The notes beneath the pieces are model-generated. The model did no database searches. It was given only the letters and a program-made list of their open reading frames with translations, and was not told where the DNA came from. Below are positions 37,440 to 46,674 of a DNA stretch of 64,000 bases, piece after piece. A program made the position numbers and the translations under genes. This stretch comes from Pararhizobium mangrovi (GTDB lineage: Bacteria > Pseudomonadota > Alphaproteobacteria > Rhizobiales > Rhizobiaceae), in the NCBI RefSeq assembly GCF_006516965.1, contig NZ_VHLH01000005.1, positions 108,175 to 172,174 on the forward strand, written 5' to 3'. Each line of letters begins with the position of its first letter. Position 1 is the stretch's first letter.

Positions 37440-38858
37440 ATGGACACGAACAAGGAAAAAGGCCGCCTCGTCGTACTTTCCAACCGGGTCGGCCCGCTTT
37501 CCGACTCCGGCAAGGCGGGCGGGCTCGCCGTCGGTCTCGGCGATGCGCTGCGCCGGCGCGGCGGCATCTGGTTCGGATGGTCCGGCAAGACCAGCGAACA
37601 GGGCACGTTTTCCGCCTTCGACCGCGAGACCGAAGGCGACGTCGAACTCGTGCGCGTCGACATGACGGAGCAGGAGAATACGGATTTCTACGGCGGCTAC
37701 GCGAACACCACGCTGTGGCCGCTCATGCACTACCGGCTCGATCTCGCCGGTTTCGAGCGCCGGTTCGAGGCCGCCTACCGCCATATCAACCAGCGCATGG
37801 CTGCGCGTCTTTCCACGCTGCTCGAGGAAGACGACGTCGTGTGGGTGCACGACTATCATTACCTGCTCGTCGGCCACGAACTGCGCGAGACCGGCTTCAA
37901 GGGGCCGATCGGCTTTTTCCTACACATCCCCTTCCCGCCCCCGGAGATCTTCGCCGCCCTGCCGAACGCCAACTCGATCGTGCGCGGTATGGTCGACTAC
38001 GACGTGATCGGCTTCCAGACGGAGCGCGATTGCCGCAATTTCTGCCGCTACATCACCGACGAACTCGGCGGCGAACAGGTGGACGAGGCACGCGTTCGCC
38101 TCGGCGACCGGACGATCATCGCCAAGGCCTACCCGATCGGCATCGACGCGGAAGGCTTCGAGAAGCTCGCCCGCAGCGCCGATGCGCTGGCGCTTCGCAA
38201 GAAGCTCTACACGATGCTCGAAGGGCGCCATCAGGTCGTCGGCGTCGACCGTCTCGACTATTCCAAGGGCATCCCTGAGCGCCTGCGCGCCTTCGACGAG
38301 CTGTTGCAGACCTACCCGGAAAACCGCGGCAAGGTCACGTTGCTGCAGATCGCGCCGCTCTCGCGTGCCGAGCTGGAAAGCTATCGGGATCTCAGACGCG
38401 AGCTCGAGGAGCTTGCCGGCCACATCAACGGCGCCTTCGGCACGCTCGAATGGACGCCGATCCGCATCATGACGCGCGGTTTCACGCGCCGGGCGCTGGC
38501 AGGCATCTGCCGGGCCTCGCGTGTCGGTCTCGTCACCCCGCTCCGCGACGGCATGAACCTCGTCGCCAAGGAGTACGTCGCCGCGCAGGACCCGGAAAAT
38601 CCCGGTGTCCTCGTTCTCTCGCGCTTTGCCGGCGCGGCCCGCGAGCTGCAGGCCGGCGCGCTGATGGTCAACCCGCACGATCCGGGCGACGTCGCCGGGG
38701 CGCTGCAGACGGCCGTGACCATGCCGCTTGCCGAACGCCAGCGCCGCTTCGAGACGATGCGCGAGCCGGTCTTCCGGACGACGGCGCAGAGCTGGTGCGC
38801 CGATTTCCTCGCGGAACTCTACGCGTTTCGCGCGGGCGACCGCTCGGGCGCGGCATAG
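37440..38858 (+). CDS. otsA: Alpha,alpha-trehalose-phosphate synthase (UDP-forming)
   Basis: The 472-residue GT20 enzyme joins UDP-glucose and glucose 6-phosphate into trehalose 6-phosphate. Typical segments are VVLSNRVGPL, VWVHDYHYLLV, GFFLHIPFPPPEIF, VDRLDYSKGIPERL and DGMNLVAKEYVAAQ. With otsB upstream it completes the OtsAB route to trehalose, a stress protectant. It has its own EcfG-type promoter between the two genes. A hairpin lies 76 bases after its stop. Confidence 0.96.
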   Translation: MDTNKEKGRLVVLSNRVGPLSDSGKAGGLAVGLGDALRRRGGIWFGWSGKTSEQGTFSAFDRETEGDVELVRVDMTEQENTDFYGGYANTTLWPLMHYRLDLAGFERRFEAAYRHINQRMAARLSTLLEEDDVVWVHDYHYLLVGHELRETGFKGPIGFFLHIPFPPPEIFAALPNANSIVRGMVDYDVIGFQTERDCRNFCRYITDELGGEQVDEARVRLGDRTIIAKAYPIGIDAEGFEKLARSADALALRKKLYTMLEGRHQVVGVDRLDYSKGIPERLRAFDELLQTYPENRGKVTLLQIAPLSRAELESYRDLRRELEELAGHINGAFGTLEWTPIRIMTRGFTRRALAGICRASRVGLVTPLRDGMNLVAKEYVAAQDPENPGVLVLSRFAGAARELQAGALMVNPHDPGDVAGALQTAVTMPLAERQRRFETMREPVFRTTAQSWCADFLAELYAFRAGDRSGAA

Positions 38859-38934
38859 GCGACGGCACGCGTCGAACGGCTGGATCATATCCCGCCGGCA
38901 TCCTCAAGCACGGAGAGCGGCTTCGGCCTGCGAA

Positions 38935-38969
38935 CCGGATCCCGAAGCCCGGATGTCATCGGGATCCGG
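38935..38969 (+). terminator. Hairpin after otsA
   Basis: CCGGATCCCGA (38935-38945) pairs perfectly with TCGGGATCCGG (38959-38969) around a 13-base loop. There is no U tail. It sits between otsA and the next gene in the same direction, so it is a candidate transcript end. Confidence 0.5.
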
Positions 38970-39090
38970 CATTCGAGTTCTCGCGTCGGCCGGTGTCGCA
39001 TGGCAGCTTTTCGCGTAGCGCGGTTGCCGCAGCGCAGCATCGGTCTATTCTTCCCGTTCGACCGACCGATCCCTTCCGAGCGCAGCCATC

Positions 39091-40335
39091 ATGTCCGAAG
39101 CCGCACAATGCGTGGACGACCGTGCATCGCATGACGAACGCACGCTGAGTTCCGCCGAGACGCTGCTGATCGCGATTGCCTGCGGCGCGCTGGCGGCGAA
39201 CCTCTATTACGCACAGCCGCTCGTCGATCTGATCGCCCCGTCCGTCGGTCTCGGCAACGCGGCGGAAGGCATGATCGTAACCGCGACGCAGATCGGCTAC
39301 GCGGCCGGGCTGATCCTGCTTCTGCCGCTCGGCGACCTTCTCGACAGCCGCAAGCTCGTGCTGGCGACCATGCTCGTCAACATCGTCGCCATTCTCGGCA
39401 TGGTCGCGACGACGAGCGAGGCGAGCTTCTTCGCCGCGATGCTCTTCGTCGGCGCCAGTTCCACGGCGGCGCAGCTTCTCGTGCCCCTTTCAGCGACGCT
39501 GACACCGCAGCACCGACGCGGTGCCGTCGTCGGCCGGGTCATGAGCGGGCTCCTGATGGGCATCCTGCTCGCGCGCCCGGCGGCAAGCTTCCTCGCCGAC
39601 CATATCGGCTGGCGGGGGGTGTTCGTCGCCTCGGCCGGCCTGCTCCTCGTCATCGGCATCTTCCTCATGCGCATGCTGCCGAGCCACCAGTCGCAGACGC
39701 GCCAGTCCTATGGAAAGCTGCTGCGCTCGCTCGCGACCCTGCTCGCCACCGAGCCGGTGCTGCGCCGGCGCGCCTTCTACCATGCGATGATGTTCGCCGC
39801 GTTCTCGATGTTCTGGACGGGCGCGCCGCTACTCCTGCTTTCCGACGCCTACGGCTTTTCCAACAGCCAAGTGGCGCTCTTCGCGCTCGTCGGCGTCCTC
39901 GGGGTGTTCGCCGCACCCGTTTCCGGTGCGCTCGCCGATCGCGGCCATGGCTATGCCGGCACGATCGCCGCGCTATCGATCGCCATCGCGGCCTTTGCGC
40001 TGGCGATCTTCGGCAACCATTCCCTGCTCGCCCTTCTTGCCGCCGGCGTGCTGCTCGATCTCGGTGTCCAGGGCAACATGGTCATCAGCCAGCGCGAGAT
40101 CTTCGCGCTCGATCCAGAGATCCGCAACCGGCTGAACGCAGTCTACATGGCGACGTTCTTCTGCGGCGGCGCGGTCGGTTCCGCACTGGTCAGCCCGCTG
40201 ATGCACTATTTCGGATGGAACCTCTTCGCGATCGTCGGCACGGCGTTTCCCGTCGTCGCGCTCGTCGCCTTCTTCCTCTTCGAGCCGAGCCCGAGCGAGA
40301 CGCCGCGGGCAGAAACCGCAAGCGACGTCGCTTAG
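39091..40335 (+). CDS. MFS transporter, probable exporter
   Basis: This 414-residue protein has about 12 membrane segments. Opening AIACGALAANLYYAQPLVDLIAP and the loop LPLGDLLDSRKLV (motif A-like) are those of the YnfM/arabinose-efflux type of major facilitator. The export substrate is unknown. ATG 39091 begins a soluble N-terminus of about 25 residues. It converges on uup, 17 bases away. Confidence 0.87.
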   Translation: MSEAAQCVDDRASHDERTLSSAETLLIAIACGALAANLYYAQPLVDLIAPSVGLGNAAEGMIVTATQIGYAAGLILLLPLGDLLDSRKLVLATMLVNIVAILGMVATTSEASFFAAMLFVGASSTAAQLLVPLSATLTPQHRRGAVVGRVMSGLLMGILLARPAASFLADHIGWRGVFVASAGLLLVIGIFLMRMLPSHQSQTRQSYGKLLRSLATLLATEPVLRRRAFYHAMMFAAFSMFWTGAPLLLLSDAYGFSNSQVALFALVGVLGVFAAPVSGALADRGHGYAGTIAALSIAIAAFALAIFGNHSLLALLAAGVLLDLGVQGNMVISQREIFALDPEIRNRLNAVYMATFFCGGAVGSALVSPLMHYFGWNLFAIVGTAFPVVALVAFFLFEPSPSETPRAETASDVA

Positions 40336-40352
40336 AGACTTTCAGGCGGTGC

Positions 40353-42173
40353 TCACGCTCCCTCGATCTCCTCGCGCAGCATTTCCAGTTCCAGCCATTC
40401 CTCTTCCATGCGCTCGATCGCCTCGCGCTTTTCGGTCAGCCGTTCGGCGTGGTCGTTGAAGGCCGCCGGATCGCTGGCATAAAGGGCCGGATCGGCCATC
40501 TCCGCCTCGATCTCGCCGATCGCCGCTCGCTCGGCCTCGATGCGCTCCGGCAGGGTCTGCAGCGCATATTTCTGCTTGTAGGAAAGCTTGCCGGCCGTTG
40601 CGCCCTTCGGTCTTTCCGCCTTGGCGTTCGAAGAAGCACTTTTGGCGGCCTGCCGGCGCGCCTGTTCCGCGCCCTTGCGCTGGGCGAGCATGTCGGAATA
40701 GCCACCGGCATATTCGGTCCATCGCCCGTCCGGGTTCGCCGCGTCGGCCGGCGCCAGCGTCGTCGTCACGGTCCGGTCGAGAAAGTCGCGATCGTGGCTG
40801 ACGAGGATGACCGTTCCGTCGAACCCGGCGACGAGTTCCTGCAACAGGTCGAGAGTCTCCATGTCGAGATCGTTCGTCGGCTCGTCGAGCACGAGAAGGT
40901 TCGCAGGCCGGGAAAGCATGCGCGCCAGGATCAGCCGCGCGCGCTCGCCGCCCGAAAGCTCGCGGATCGGCGTGCGCATCTGCTCAGGCTGGAAGAGGAA
41001 ATCCTTCATGTAGCCGGTCACGTGGCGCTGCTCGCCATTGACGACGAGGCTGTCGCCGCGCCCGTCCGTCAGATAATCGGCGAGCGACTGTTCGAGCTTG
41101 AGATCGGCCCGCTTCTGGTCGAGCGTGGCGATCTCGAGATTGGTTCCGAGCCGGATCGAGCCGGCATCCGGTTCGAGCGTGCCGATGAGCATGGAAAGCA
41201 GGGTCGTCTTTCCCGCCCCGTTCGGTCCGACGAGGCCGAGCCGGTCGCCGCGCGAAAGCCGGATCGAGAAATCTTTCACGATGGGCCGTTCGCCGTAGAC
41301 CTTGGCGATGTCGAGCGCTTCCACGACGAGCTTGCCGGATTTCTCCGCATCCGACGCGCTCGCATTGATCGTCCCTGTCGGACCGCTATGCTCGCGGCGC
41401 TGCTGGCGCATCTGCTGCAATTCGGCGACACGGCGCTGGTTGCGCTTGCGGCGCGCCGTCACGCCGTAGCGCATCCAGTGTTCCTCGCGCTCGATCGCGC
41501 GATCGAGCTTCGTCTGCTCGACCTCTTCTTCTTCGAGCACCTTGTCGCGCCACGCCTCGAAACCGGAAAACCCCTCCTCGAGCCGGCGCGCCACGCCGCG
41601 ATCGAGCCAGAGCGTCGCCTTCGATACCCGCTCGAGGAAGCGACGATCGTGGGAGATCACCATCACGGCGGAGCGGCTGCGCGCAATCTCGCCTTCCAGC
41701 CATTCGATCGTCGGCAGATCGAGATGGTTCGTCGGCTCGTCGAGAAGCAGGACGTCCGGCTCCGGCGCGAGCACGCGGGCAAGGGCCGCACGTCGCGCCT
41801 CGCCGCCGGAAAGCCGTTCGGGATCGGCATCGCCGGAAATGCCGAGCTGTTCCAGAAGATAGGTGACGCGGAAGGGATCGTCGCCCGGGCCGAGACCGGC
41901 TTCGGCATACTCCCGCACGCTTCCGCAGCCGGCGAAATCCGGCACCTGTTCGAGGTAGCGCACCGTCGCGGAAGGATGCCGGAAGATCTCGCCGGATTGC
42001 GCTTCCGCGATCCCGGCAGCGATCTTCATCAGCGTCGACTTGCCGGAACCGTTGCGTCCGACGAGGCAGATCCGTTCGCCCGGTTCGACCTGGAAGGAAA
42101 CGCCGGCGAGGAGCGGCGTGCCCCCGAAGGTCAGCCGTATGTCGTCGAGCTTGAGGATCGGCGGAAGAGCCAT
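40353..42173 (-). CDS. uup: ABC-F family ATPase, Uup-like
   Basis: The 606-residue cytoplasmic protein has two ATP-binding cassettes joined by a linker and no membrane segments, as in ABC-F ribosome-associated factors. Walker A motifs are GRNGSGKST and GPNGAGKTT; signatures are LSGGEARRA and LSGGERARL; Walker B regions end in DEPTNHLDL and DEPTNDLDM. The second with asparagine-aspartate plus the C-terminal coiled-coil (about 520-606) points to Uup. It follows the thiamine pyrophosphokinase gene by 10 bases on the same strand. Confidence 0.93.
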   Translation of the reverse strand: MALPPILKLDDIRLTFGGTPLLAGVSFQVEPGERICLVGRNGSGKSTLMKIAAGIAEAQSGEIFRHPSATVRYLEQVPDFAGCGSVREYAEAGLGPGDDPFRVTYLLEQLGISGDADPERLSGGEARRAALARVLAPEPDVLLLDEPTNHLDLPTIEWLEGEIARSRSAVMVISHDRRFLERVSKATLWLDRGVARRLEEGFSGFEAWRDKVLEEEEVEQTKLDRAIEREEHWMRYGVTARRKRNQRRVAELQQMRQQRREHSGPTGTINASASDAEKSGKLVVEALDIAKVYGERPIVKDFSIRLSRGDRLGLVGPNGAGKTTLLSMLIGTLEPDAGSIRLGTNLEIATLDQKRADLKLEQSLADYLTDGRGDSLVVNGEQRHVTGYMKDFLFQPEQMRTPIRELSGGERARLILARMLSRPANLLVLDEPTNDLDMETLDLLQELVAGFDGTVILVSHDRDFLDRTVTTTLAPADAANPDGRWTEYAGGYSDMLAQRKGAEQARRQAAKSASSNAKAERPKGATAGKLSYKQKYALQTLPERIEAERAAIGEIEAEMADPALYASDPAAFNDHAERLTEKREAIERMEEEWLELEMLREEIEGA

Positions 42174-42183
42174 GGCGCGCGGA

Positions 42184-42837
42184 TCAGCCTTTGTCGTTCG
42201 GATCGGGGCGGGTGACGAGAAGCGCGGTGCCGGATCGAAGCGTGATCGCGACCGGCCCCAGCGCCTTGTTGGAGATCGTGCGCGAGGAGCCGAACGGCAA
42301 GGTGTAGTCGTCGAGCGGAAAGCGGGCGCCGTCGATCGTCAGGCCGTTCAGTTCGCTGAAGCCGACGATCGAGAAGACCGTTCCCGCGGTAAGCGGCACC
42401 TCGATGCGGCCGGGCGAAAGCGCGACGGCATCCTCCCTTCCCGAGGTGAGTTCGACGTTCCATCCTTCGGCGCGGAGGCGGCAGGCAAGCACGCAATGGA
42501 GGAGCGCATGGTCGGACCGGTCTCCGCCGAGCCCGCCGGCGAGAACGAGGTCGCCCGCCCCCCGCTCGATCGCGGCGCGCACGGCAAGCTCGCCATCGGT
42601 CTCGTTCTTCGCCGTCGCGAAGGACTGCCGCTCGACATCCGGCCACGCGGCCGACAGGTCGGGAGACGCCGAGTCGAAGTCGCCGATCCACAGTTCCGGC
42701 GTGACGCCGAGCACTTCCGCATGGCGCATGCCGGAATCGGCGGCGACGCTACGCCATCCCGCGACCCGTGCGCGAAAGGCCGGCGTTACCGTCAACGGAC
42801 CGCCGAGAAGGACGAGGAAGGGCAAGCGTGCGTTCAT
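42184..42837 (-). CDS. thiN: Thiamine pyrophosphokinase
   Basis: The 217-residue enzyme transfers pyrophosphate from ATP to thiamine, giving thiamine diphosphate directly. Substrate residues are in WIGDFDSASPD, KNETDGELAV and GGLGGDRSDHALLH, and the C-terminal beta-sandwich carries SNKALG. It is divergent from the thiBPQ importer, so imported thiamine can be activated in one step. Whether the riboswitch on the opposite strand affects it is doubtful, since the aptamer is transcribed only toward thiB. Confidence 0.93.
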   Translation of the reverse strand: MNARLPFLVLLGGPLTVTPAFRARVAGWRSVAADSGMRHAEVLGVTPELWIGDFDSASPDLSAAWPDVERQSFATAKNETDGELAVRAAIERGAGDLVLAGGLGGDRSDHALLHCVLACRLRAEGWNVELTSGREDAVALSPGRIEVPLTAGTVFSIVGFSELNGLTIDGARFPLDDYTLPFGSSRTISNKALGPVAITLRSGTALLVTRPDPNDKG

Positions 42838-42958
42838 CCTCGCGCCATAACAGGTTTCGCGACGCTTGCCATCGCCCTAGCCATCGCCCCGGGCAATCGC
42901 CGCGAGCGATCCGCTCTTGCCGCACCGCGTGGCGATCGCTATGTCTCGCATGCAAGCT

Positions 42959-43054
42959 CTAACGGGGTGCCGTCATGCCGCAAGGCAGGATGGCTGAGAG
43001 GCGCAAGCGCCAACCCGAGGAACCTGAACCGGTTCGTACCGGCGGAGGGATTAG
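42959..43054 (+). ncRNA. TPP riboswitch (THI element)
   Basis: The leader of thiB shows the conserved aptamer pieces in order: ACGGGGTGCC at the start, CTGAGA at 42994-42999, the hairpin GGCGC-AA-GCGCC, ACCTGAACCGG at 43022-43032, and GCGGAGGGA closing at 43042-43050, with CTAA/TTAG pairing at the ends. It binds thiamine diphosphate and lowers expression of thiBPQ. A GGCCC/GGGCC hairpin at 43112-43126 lies just before the ribosome site at 43134 and may be part of the switch. Confidence 0.95.
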
Positions 43055-43148
43055 ACACGTGCGCCAGCGCACCTCCTTTCCAGCCATACGGCGAGCGGTT
43101 CGACCACCGAAGGCCCCGAACGGGCCGGAAACAGGGAGGTCGCACACC

Positions 43149-44159
43149 ATGCGCCCGATCACACTCTTCACCGCGGCGGTCCTTTCGATCGCCATGTTCG
43201 CCGGCACAGCACGCGCGGCCGACAAGCCGGTGCTCACCGTCTACACCTATGACAGCTTCACCGCCGACTGGGGGCCCGGTCCGAAGGTGAAGGCCGCCTT
43301 CGAGAAGACCTGCGGCTGCACGCTCGAATGGGTCGGCGCCGAGGATGGCGTCGCGCTCTTGAACCGGCTGCGGCTCGAAGGCCAAAGCAGCAAGGCCGAC
43401 GTCGTGCTCGGCCTCGACACGAACCTCGTCGCCGCGGCGAAGAAGACGGGCCTCTTCGCGCCTGTGGATATCGACCGCAAGGCGATCGACGTTCCCGGCG
43501 GCTTTTCCGACCCGGATTTCGTGCCGTTCGACTACGGCTATTTCGCCGTCGTCTACGATTCGAAGACGATCAAGAACCCGCCGAAGAGCATGAAGGAACT
43601 CGTCGACGGCGATCCCGACACCAAGATCGCCATCGAGGATCCGCGCACCTCGACGCCCGGCCTCAGCCTGCTCCTGTGGATGAAGAAGATCTACGGCGAC
43701 GATGCCGGCAAGGCCTGGTCGAAACTGTCCAGACGCGTCCTCACCGTCTCCCCGAGCTGGTCGGACGCCTACGGGCTGTTCACCAAGGGCGAGGTGCCGA
43801 TGGTCCTATCTTACACCACTTCGCCCATGTACCACATGATGGAGGACCACACCGACCGGTACCGCGCCGCGCATTTCAGCGAAGGGCACTACATGCAGAT
43901 CGAGGTCGCCGGCATGCTGAAGAACGCCGCGCAGCCGAAGCTCGCCGAAGCGTTCCTGCAGTTCATGGTCTCTCCCGCCTTTCAGGACGTGATCCCGACC
44001 ACCAACTGGATGCTGCCGGCCGCGCACATGGACAAGCCGATCCCCACTGCCTTCGAAAAGCGGGTCAAGGTCGAAAAGCCGTTGCTCTACGATCCGCAAA
44101 CCGTCGCCGAACACCGCAAGGCCTGGATCGACGAGTGGCTGGCGGCGATGAGCAAGTAG
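43149..44159 (+). CDS. thiB: Thiamine ABC transporter substrate-binding protein
   Basis: This 336-residue periplasmic protein has a signal peptide (cleavage near ARA) and the fold of thiamine/TPP-binding proteins: LTVYTYDSFTADWGPGPKVKAAFEK at the N-terminus of the mature chain, VPFDYGYFAVVYDS, and the late TTNWMLPAA. It is the first gene after the TPP riboswitch and 13 bases from thiP. ATG 43149 has GGGAGG 9 bases upstream. Confidence 0.95.
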   Translation: MRPITLFTAAVLSIAMFAGTARAADKPVLTVYTYDSFTADWGPGPKVKAAFEKTCGCTLEWVGAEDGVALLNRLRLEGQSSKADVVLGLDTNLVAAAKKTGLFAPVDIDRKAIDVPGGFSDPDFVPFDYGYFAVVYDSKTIKNPPKSMKELVDGDPDTKIAIEDPRTSTPGLSLLLWMKKIYGDDAGKAWSKLSRRVLTVSPSWSDAYGLFTKGEVPMVLSYTTSPMYHMMEDHTDRYRAAHFSEGHYMQIEVAGMLKNAAQPKLAEAFLQFMVSPAFQDVIPTTNWMLPAAHMDKPIPTAFEKRVKVEKPLLYDPQTVAEHRKAWIDEWLAAMSK

Positions 44160-44172
44160 CCCGTCGCGCACC

Positions 44173-45801
44173 ATGCTGACGAACGGTGAACGCCGGCGAT
44201 GGATCGTCGGCGGCGGGCTGGCGCTGGCGCTGATGGCGGCACTGGTGCTTGCCGCCGTTGTGCCGCTGCTCGTCGCGACGGCCGGCGGCGCGGAGGCGCG
44301 TTCGGCGACTTTCGACACGTATATCTGGCGGGTGACGCGGTTCACGCTTCTGCAAGCCGGGCTTTCGACGCTGCTCTCGGTAGCGCTCGCGATACCGGTG
44401 ACGAGCGCGCTCGCCCGCCGGCGACGCTTCTTCGGCCGCGAGTGGCTCGTGCGGCTTCTCGCCGTGCCGCTCGGCCTGCCGCAGATCGTCGCCACGCTCG
44501 GGCTTCTCGCCGTCTGGGGGCGGCAGGGCCTCGTCAACGAGGCGCTGCTTGCCGCGGGCGCCGGCTATCCGGTTTCGATCTACGGGCTGCCGGGCATCCT
44601 GCTCGCCCACGTCTTCTTCAACATGCCCCTCGCCGCACGCCTCATGCTCTTCGAGGTCGAGCGCACGCCCGGCGAATACTGGGCACTCGCCGGTCAGCTT
44701 TCCATGCGCCGCAGCGCCGTCTTTCGACTGATCGAGTGGCCGGCGATCGCGCGCGTTCTGCCGGGCGCGGCCGGCCTCGTCTTCATGCTGTGCGCGACGT
44801 CCTTCACCATCGTGCTGCTGATCGGCGGCGGACCCGGAGCGACGACCATCGAGGTGGCGATCTATCAGGCGCTGCGCTTCGATTTCGACCCCCCGCGCGC
44901 GGTGGTGCTCGGCCTCTTCCAGATCGTGCTCACCGGCCTCGTGCTCGTCGCCCTGAAATGCCTCGGCGGACGGGCCGAACATGGCGGCACGAGCGGGCGT
45001 GCCGTGCGCCGGCAGGAGCCGGACACGGCACTCGCGCGCACTGCCGACGGCACGGCGATCGCCCTCGGCGCCGCCTTCCTCCTCGCGCCGATGGCGGCCA
45101 TCGCCGTCGACGGCCTGCGCGCGGACCTCTTGCGGCTTCTTGGCGAAGGCGCGGTCTGGCGCGCGATCGGCACCAGCCTCGCCATCGCCTTCGTCGCCGG
45201 ATGCCTGGGTGTCCTGCTCGCCCTCGTCCTGGCGGCGGCCCGCCATGCAGCCCTTCCGCTGGCGATGCGCCATGCGAGCGCTCGTGCCTTTTGCGCAAGC
45301 ACAGGTGCGGCCTCCTCGCTCATCCTGCTCGTGCCGCCGATCGTGCTGGGTGCCGGATGGTTCGTGGCCCTTCACGGGGTCACGGACGTCTTCGCACTGG
45401 CACCGGTGGTCGTGGTTATCATCAACGCGATGATGGCGCTGCCCTTCGTGGTGCGCGTCGTCGAGCCGGCGCTTGCCAGCCACCGCGCGCGCACCGGCCG
45501 GCTGGCGCTTTCGCTGGGCATTTCCGGCTGGCGGCGCATGCGGCTCGTCGACTGGCCGGGGCTGCGCCGGCCGCTCTTCGTCGCGCTCGCCTTCGCCATG
45601 GCGCTTTCGCTCGGCGATCTTGGTGCCATCGCGCTCTTCGGCGGCCAGGGAACGACCACCCTTCCCTACCTGCTCCTTCAGCGCATGGGCAGCTATCGCA
45701 CGGCGGACGCGTCCGGTCTCGCCCTTCTGCTCGCCATCGTCTGCCTGGCGCTGATGACGGCCGGCTCGCTTGGAACACGCGAAGAGGAGCGACCGTGGTG
45801 A
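44173..45801 (+). CDS. thiP: Thiamine ABC transporter permease
   Basis: The 542-residue inner-membrane protein is a doubled permease: two halves each with about six membrane segments and a docking loop (EYWALAGQLSMRRSAVFRLIEWP in the first half; SLGISGWRRMRLVDWPGLRRP in the second). This is normal for ThiP, which serves as both transmembrane halves. It overlaps thiQ by 4 bases. Confidence 0.94.
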   Translation: MLTNGERRRWIVGGGLALALMAALVLAAVVPLLVATAGGAEARSATFDTYIWRVTRFTLLQAGLSTLLSVALAIPVTSALARRRRFFGREWLVRLLAVPLGLPQIVATLGLLAVWGRQGLVNEALLAAGAGYPVSIYGLPGILLAHVFFNMPLAARLMLFEVERTPGEYWALAGQLSMRRSAVFRLIEWPAIARVLPGAAGLVFMLCATSFTIVLLIGGGPGATTIEVAIYQALRFDFDPPRAVVLGLFQIVLTGLVLVALKCLGGRAEHGGTSGRAVRRQEPDTALARTADGTAIALGAAFLLAPMAAIAVDGLRADLLRLLGEGAVWRAIGTSLAIAFVAGCLGVLLALVLAAARHAALPLAMRHASARAFCASTGAASSLILLVPPIVLGAGWFVALHGVTDVFALAPVVVVIINAMMALPFVVRVVEPALASHRARTGRLALSLGISGWRRMRLVDWPGLRRPLFVALAFAMALSLGDLGAIALFGGQGTTTLPYLLLQRMGSYRTADASGLALLLAIVCLALMTAGSLGTREEERPW

Positions 45802-46532
45802 ACCAGATGCAATCCGGCGGTGCGACGATCGTGCTCGACGGCGTCGAACTCGGTCTCGGCGACTTCGCGGTTTCCTTCGACCTCGATCTGCCGGCCGGCG
45901 GCCTGACGGCGATCACGGGGCCATCGGGTGCCGGCAAGTCGACGCTTCTGTCCCTCGTCGCCGGCTTCGAACGTCCCGCACGCGGCCGCGTGGCCCTCGG
46001 CGGCCACGACGTGACGCGGCTCGGGCCCGGCGAGCGTCCCGTCTCGATGGTCTTTCAGGAAAACAATCTTTTTGCCCATCTCGACGTCGGCACAAACATC
46101 GCGCTCGGCATCGACCCGAGCCTGAAGCTCGGCAAGGCCGACCGCGAGCGCATCGACGACGCACTCGCGCGGGTCGGGCTCGACGGATACGCCCGGCGCA
46201 AACCGGGCGAACTCTCCGGTGGAGAACGCCAGCGCGTGGCGATCGCCCGCTGCCTCGTGCGCCGCCGTCCGATCCTGCTTCTCGACGAGCCCTTCGCGGC
46301 GCTCGGGCCGGGATTGAAGGCGGAGATGCTGCGTCTCGTCGCGGCGCTCCATCGCGAGACGGGAATGAGCGTGGTGATGGTCACCCACGAACCCGCGGAC
46401 GCGCAGGCGATCGCTCAGACGGTCGTCTTCGTGAAGGATGGCCGGATCGTTGCCGATGGGAACGCACGCGACTTCTTCGCCCGGACCGACGTTCCGGGTC
46501 TCGCCGCCTATCTCGGCAAAAATGACACATGA
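45798..46532 (+). CDS. thiQ: Thiamine ABC transporter ATP-binding protein
   Basis: The 244-residue ATPase has Walker A GPSGAGKST, Q-loop MVFQENNLFAHL, signature LSGGERQRVA, Walker B ILLLDEP and switch histidine in VTHEP. Start is uncertain between two adjacent GTG codons (45795, 45798) and ATG 45807; 45798 overlaps the thiP stop and is best spaced from GAGGAG at 45784-45789. The last member of the riboswitch-controlled operon. Confidence 0.93.
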   Translation: MNQMQSGGATIVLDGVELGLGDFAVSFDLDLPAGGLTAITGPSGAGKSTLLSLVAGFERPARGRVALGGHDVTRLGPGERPVSMVFQENNLFAHLDVGTNIALGIDPSLKLGKADRERIDDALARVGLDGYARRKPGELSGGERQRVAIARCLVRRRPILLLDEPFAALGPGLKAEMLRLVAALHRETGMSVVMVTHEPADAQAIAQTVVFVKDGRIVADGNARDFFARTDVPGLAAYLGKNDT

Positions 46533-46674
46533 GGACCAAAACACCGGCAGGACCGGCGACCCGGCACTGACATTGGCCGGCATCTTCGCGTAGAAGGCGA
46601 ACGAGCGGCAGGAACCGGCGGCGGGACGACGCGCCGGCCCCGAAATCTGGATCCCTATCGGCACGACTTTCGCA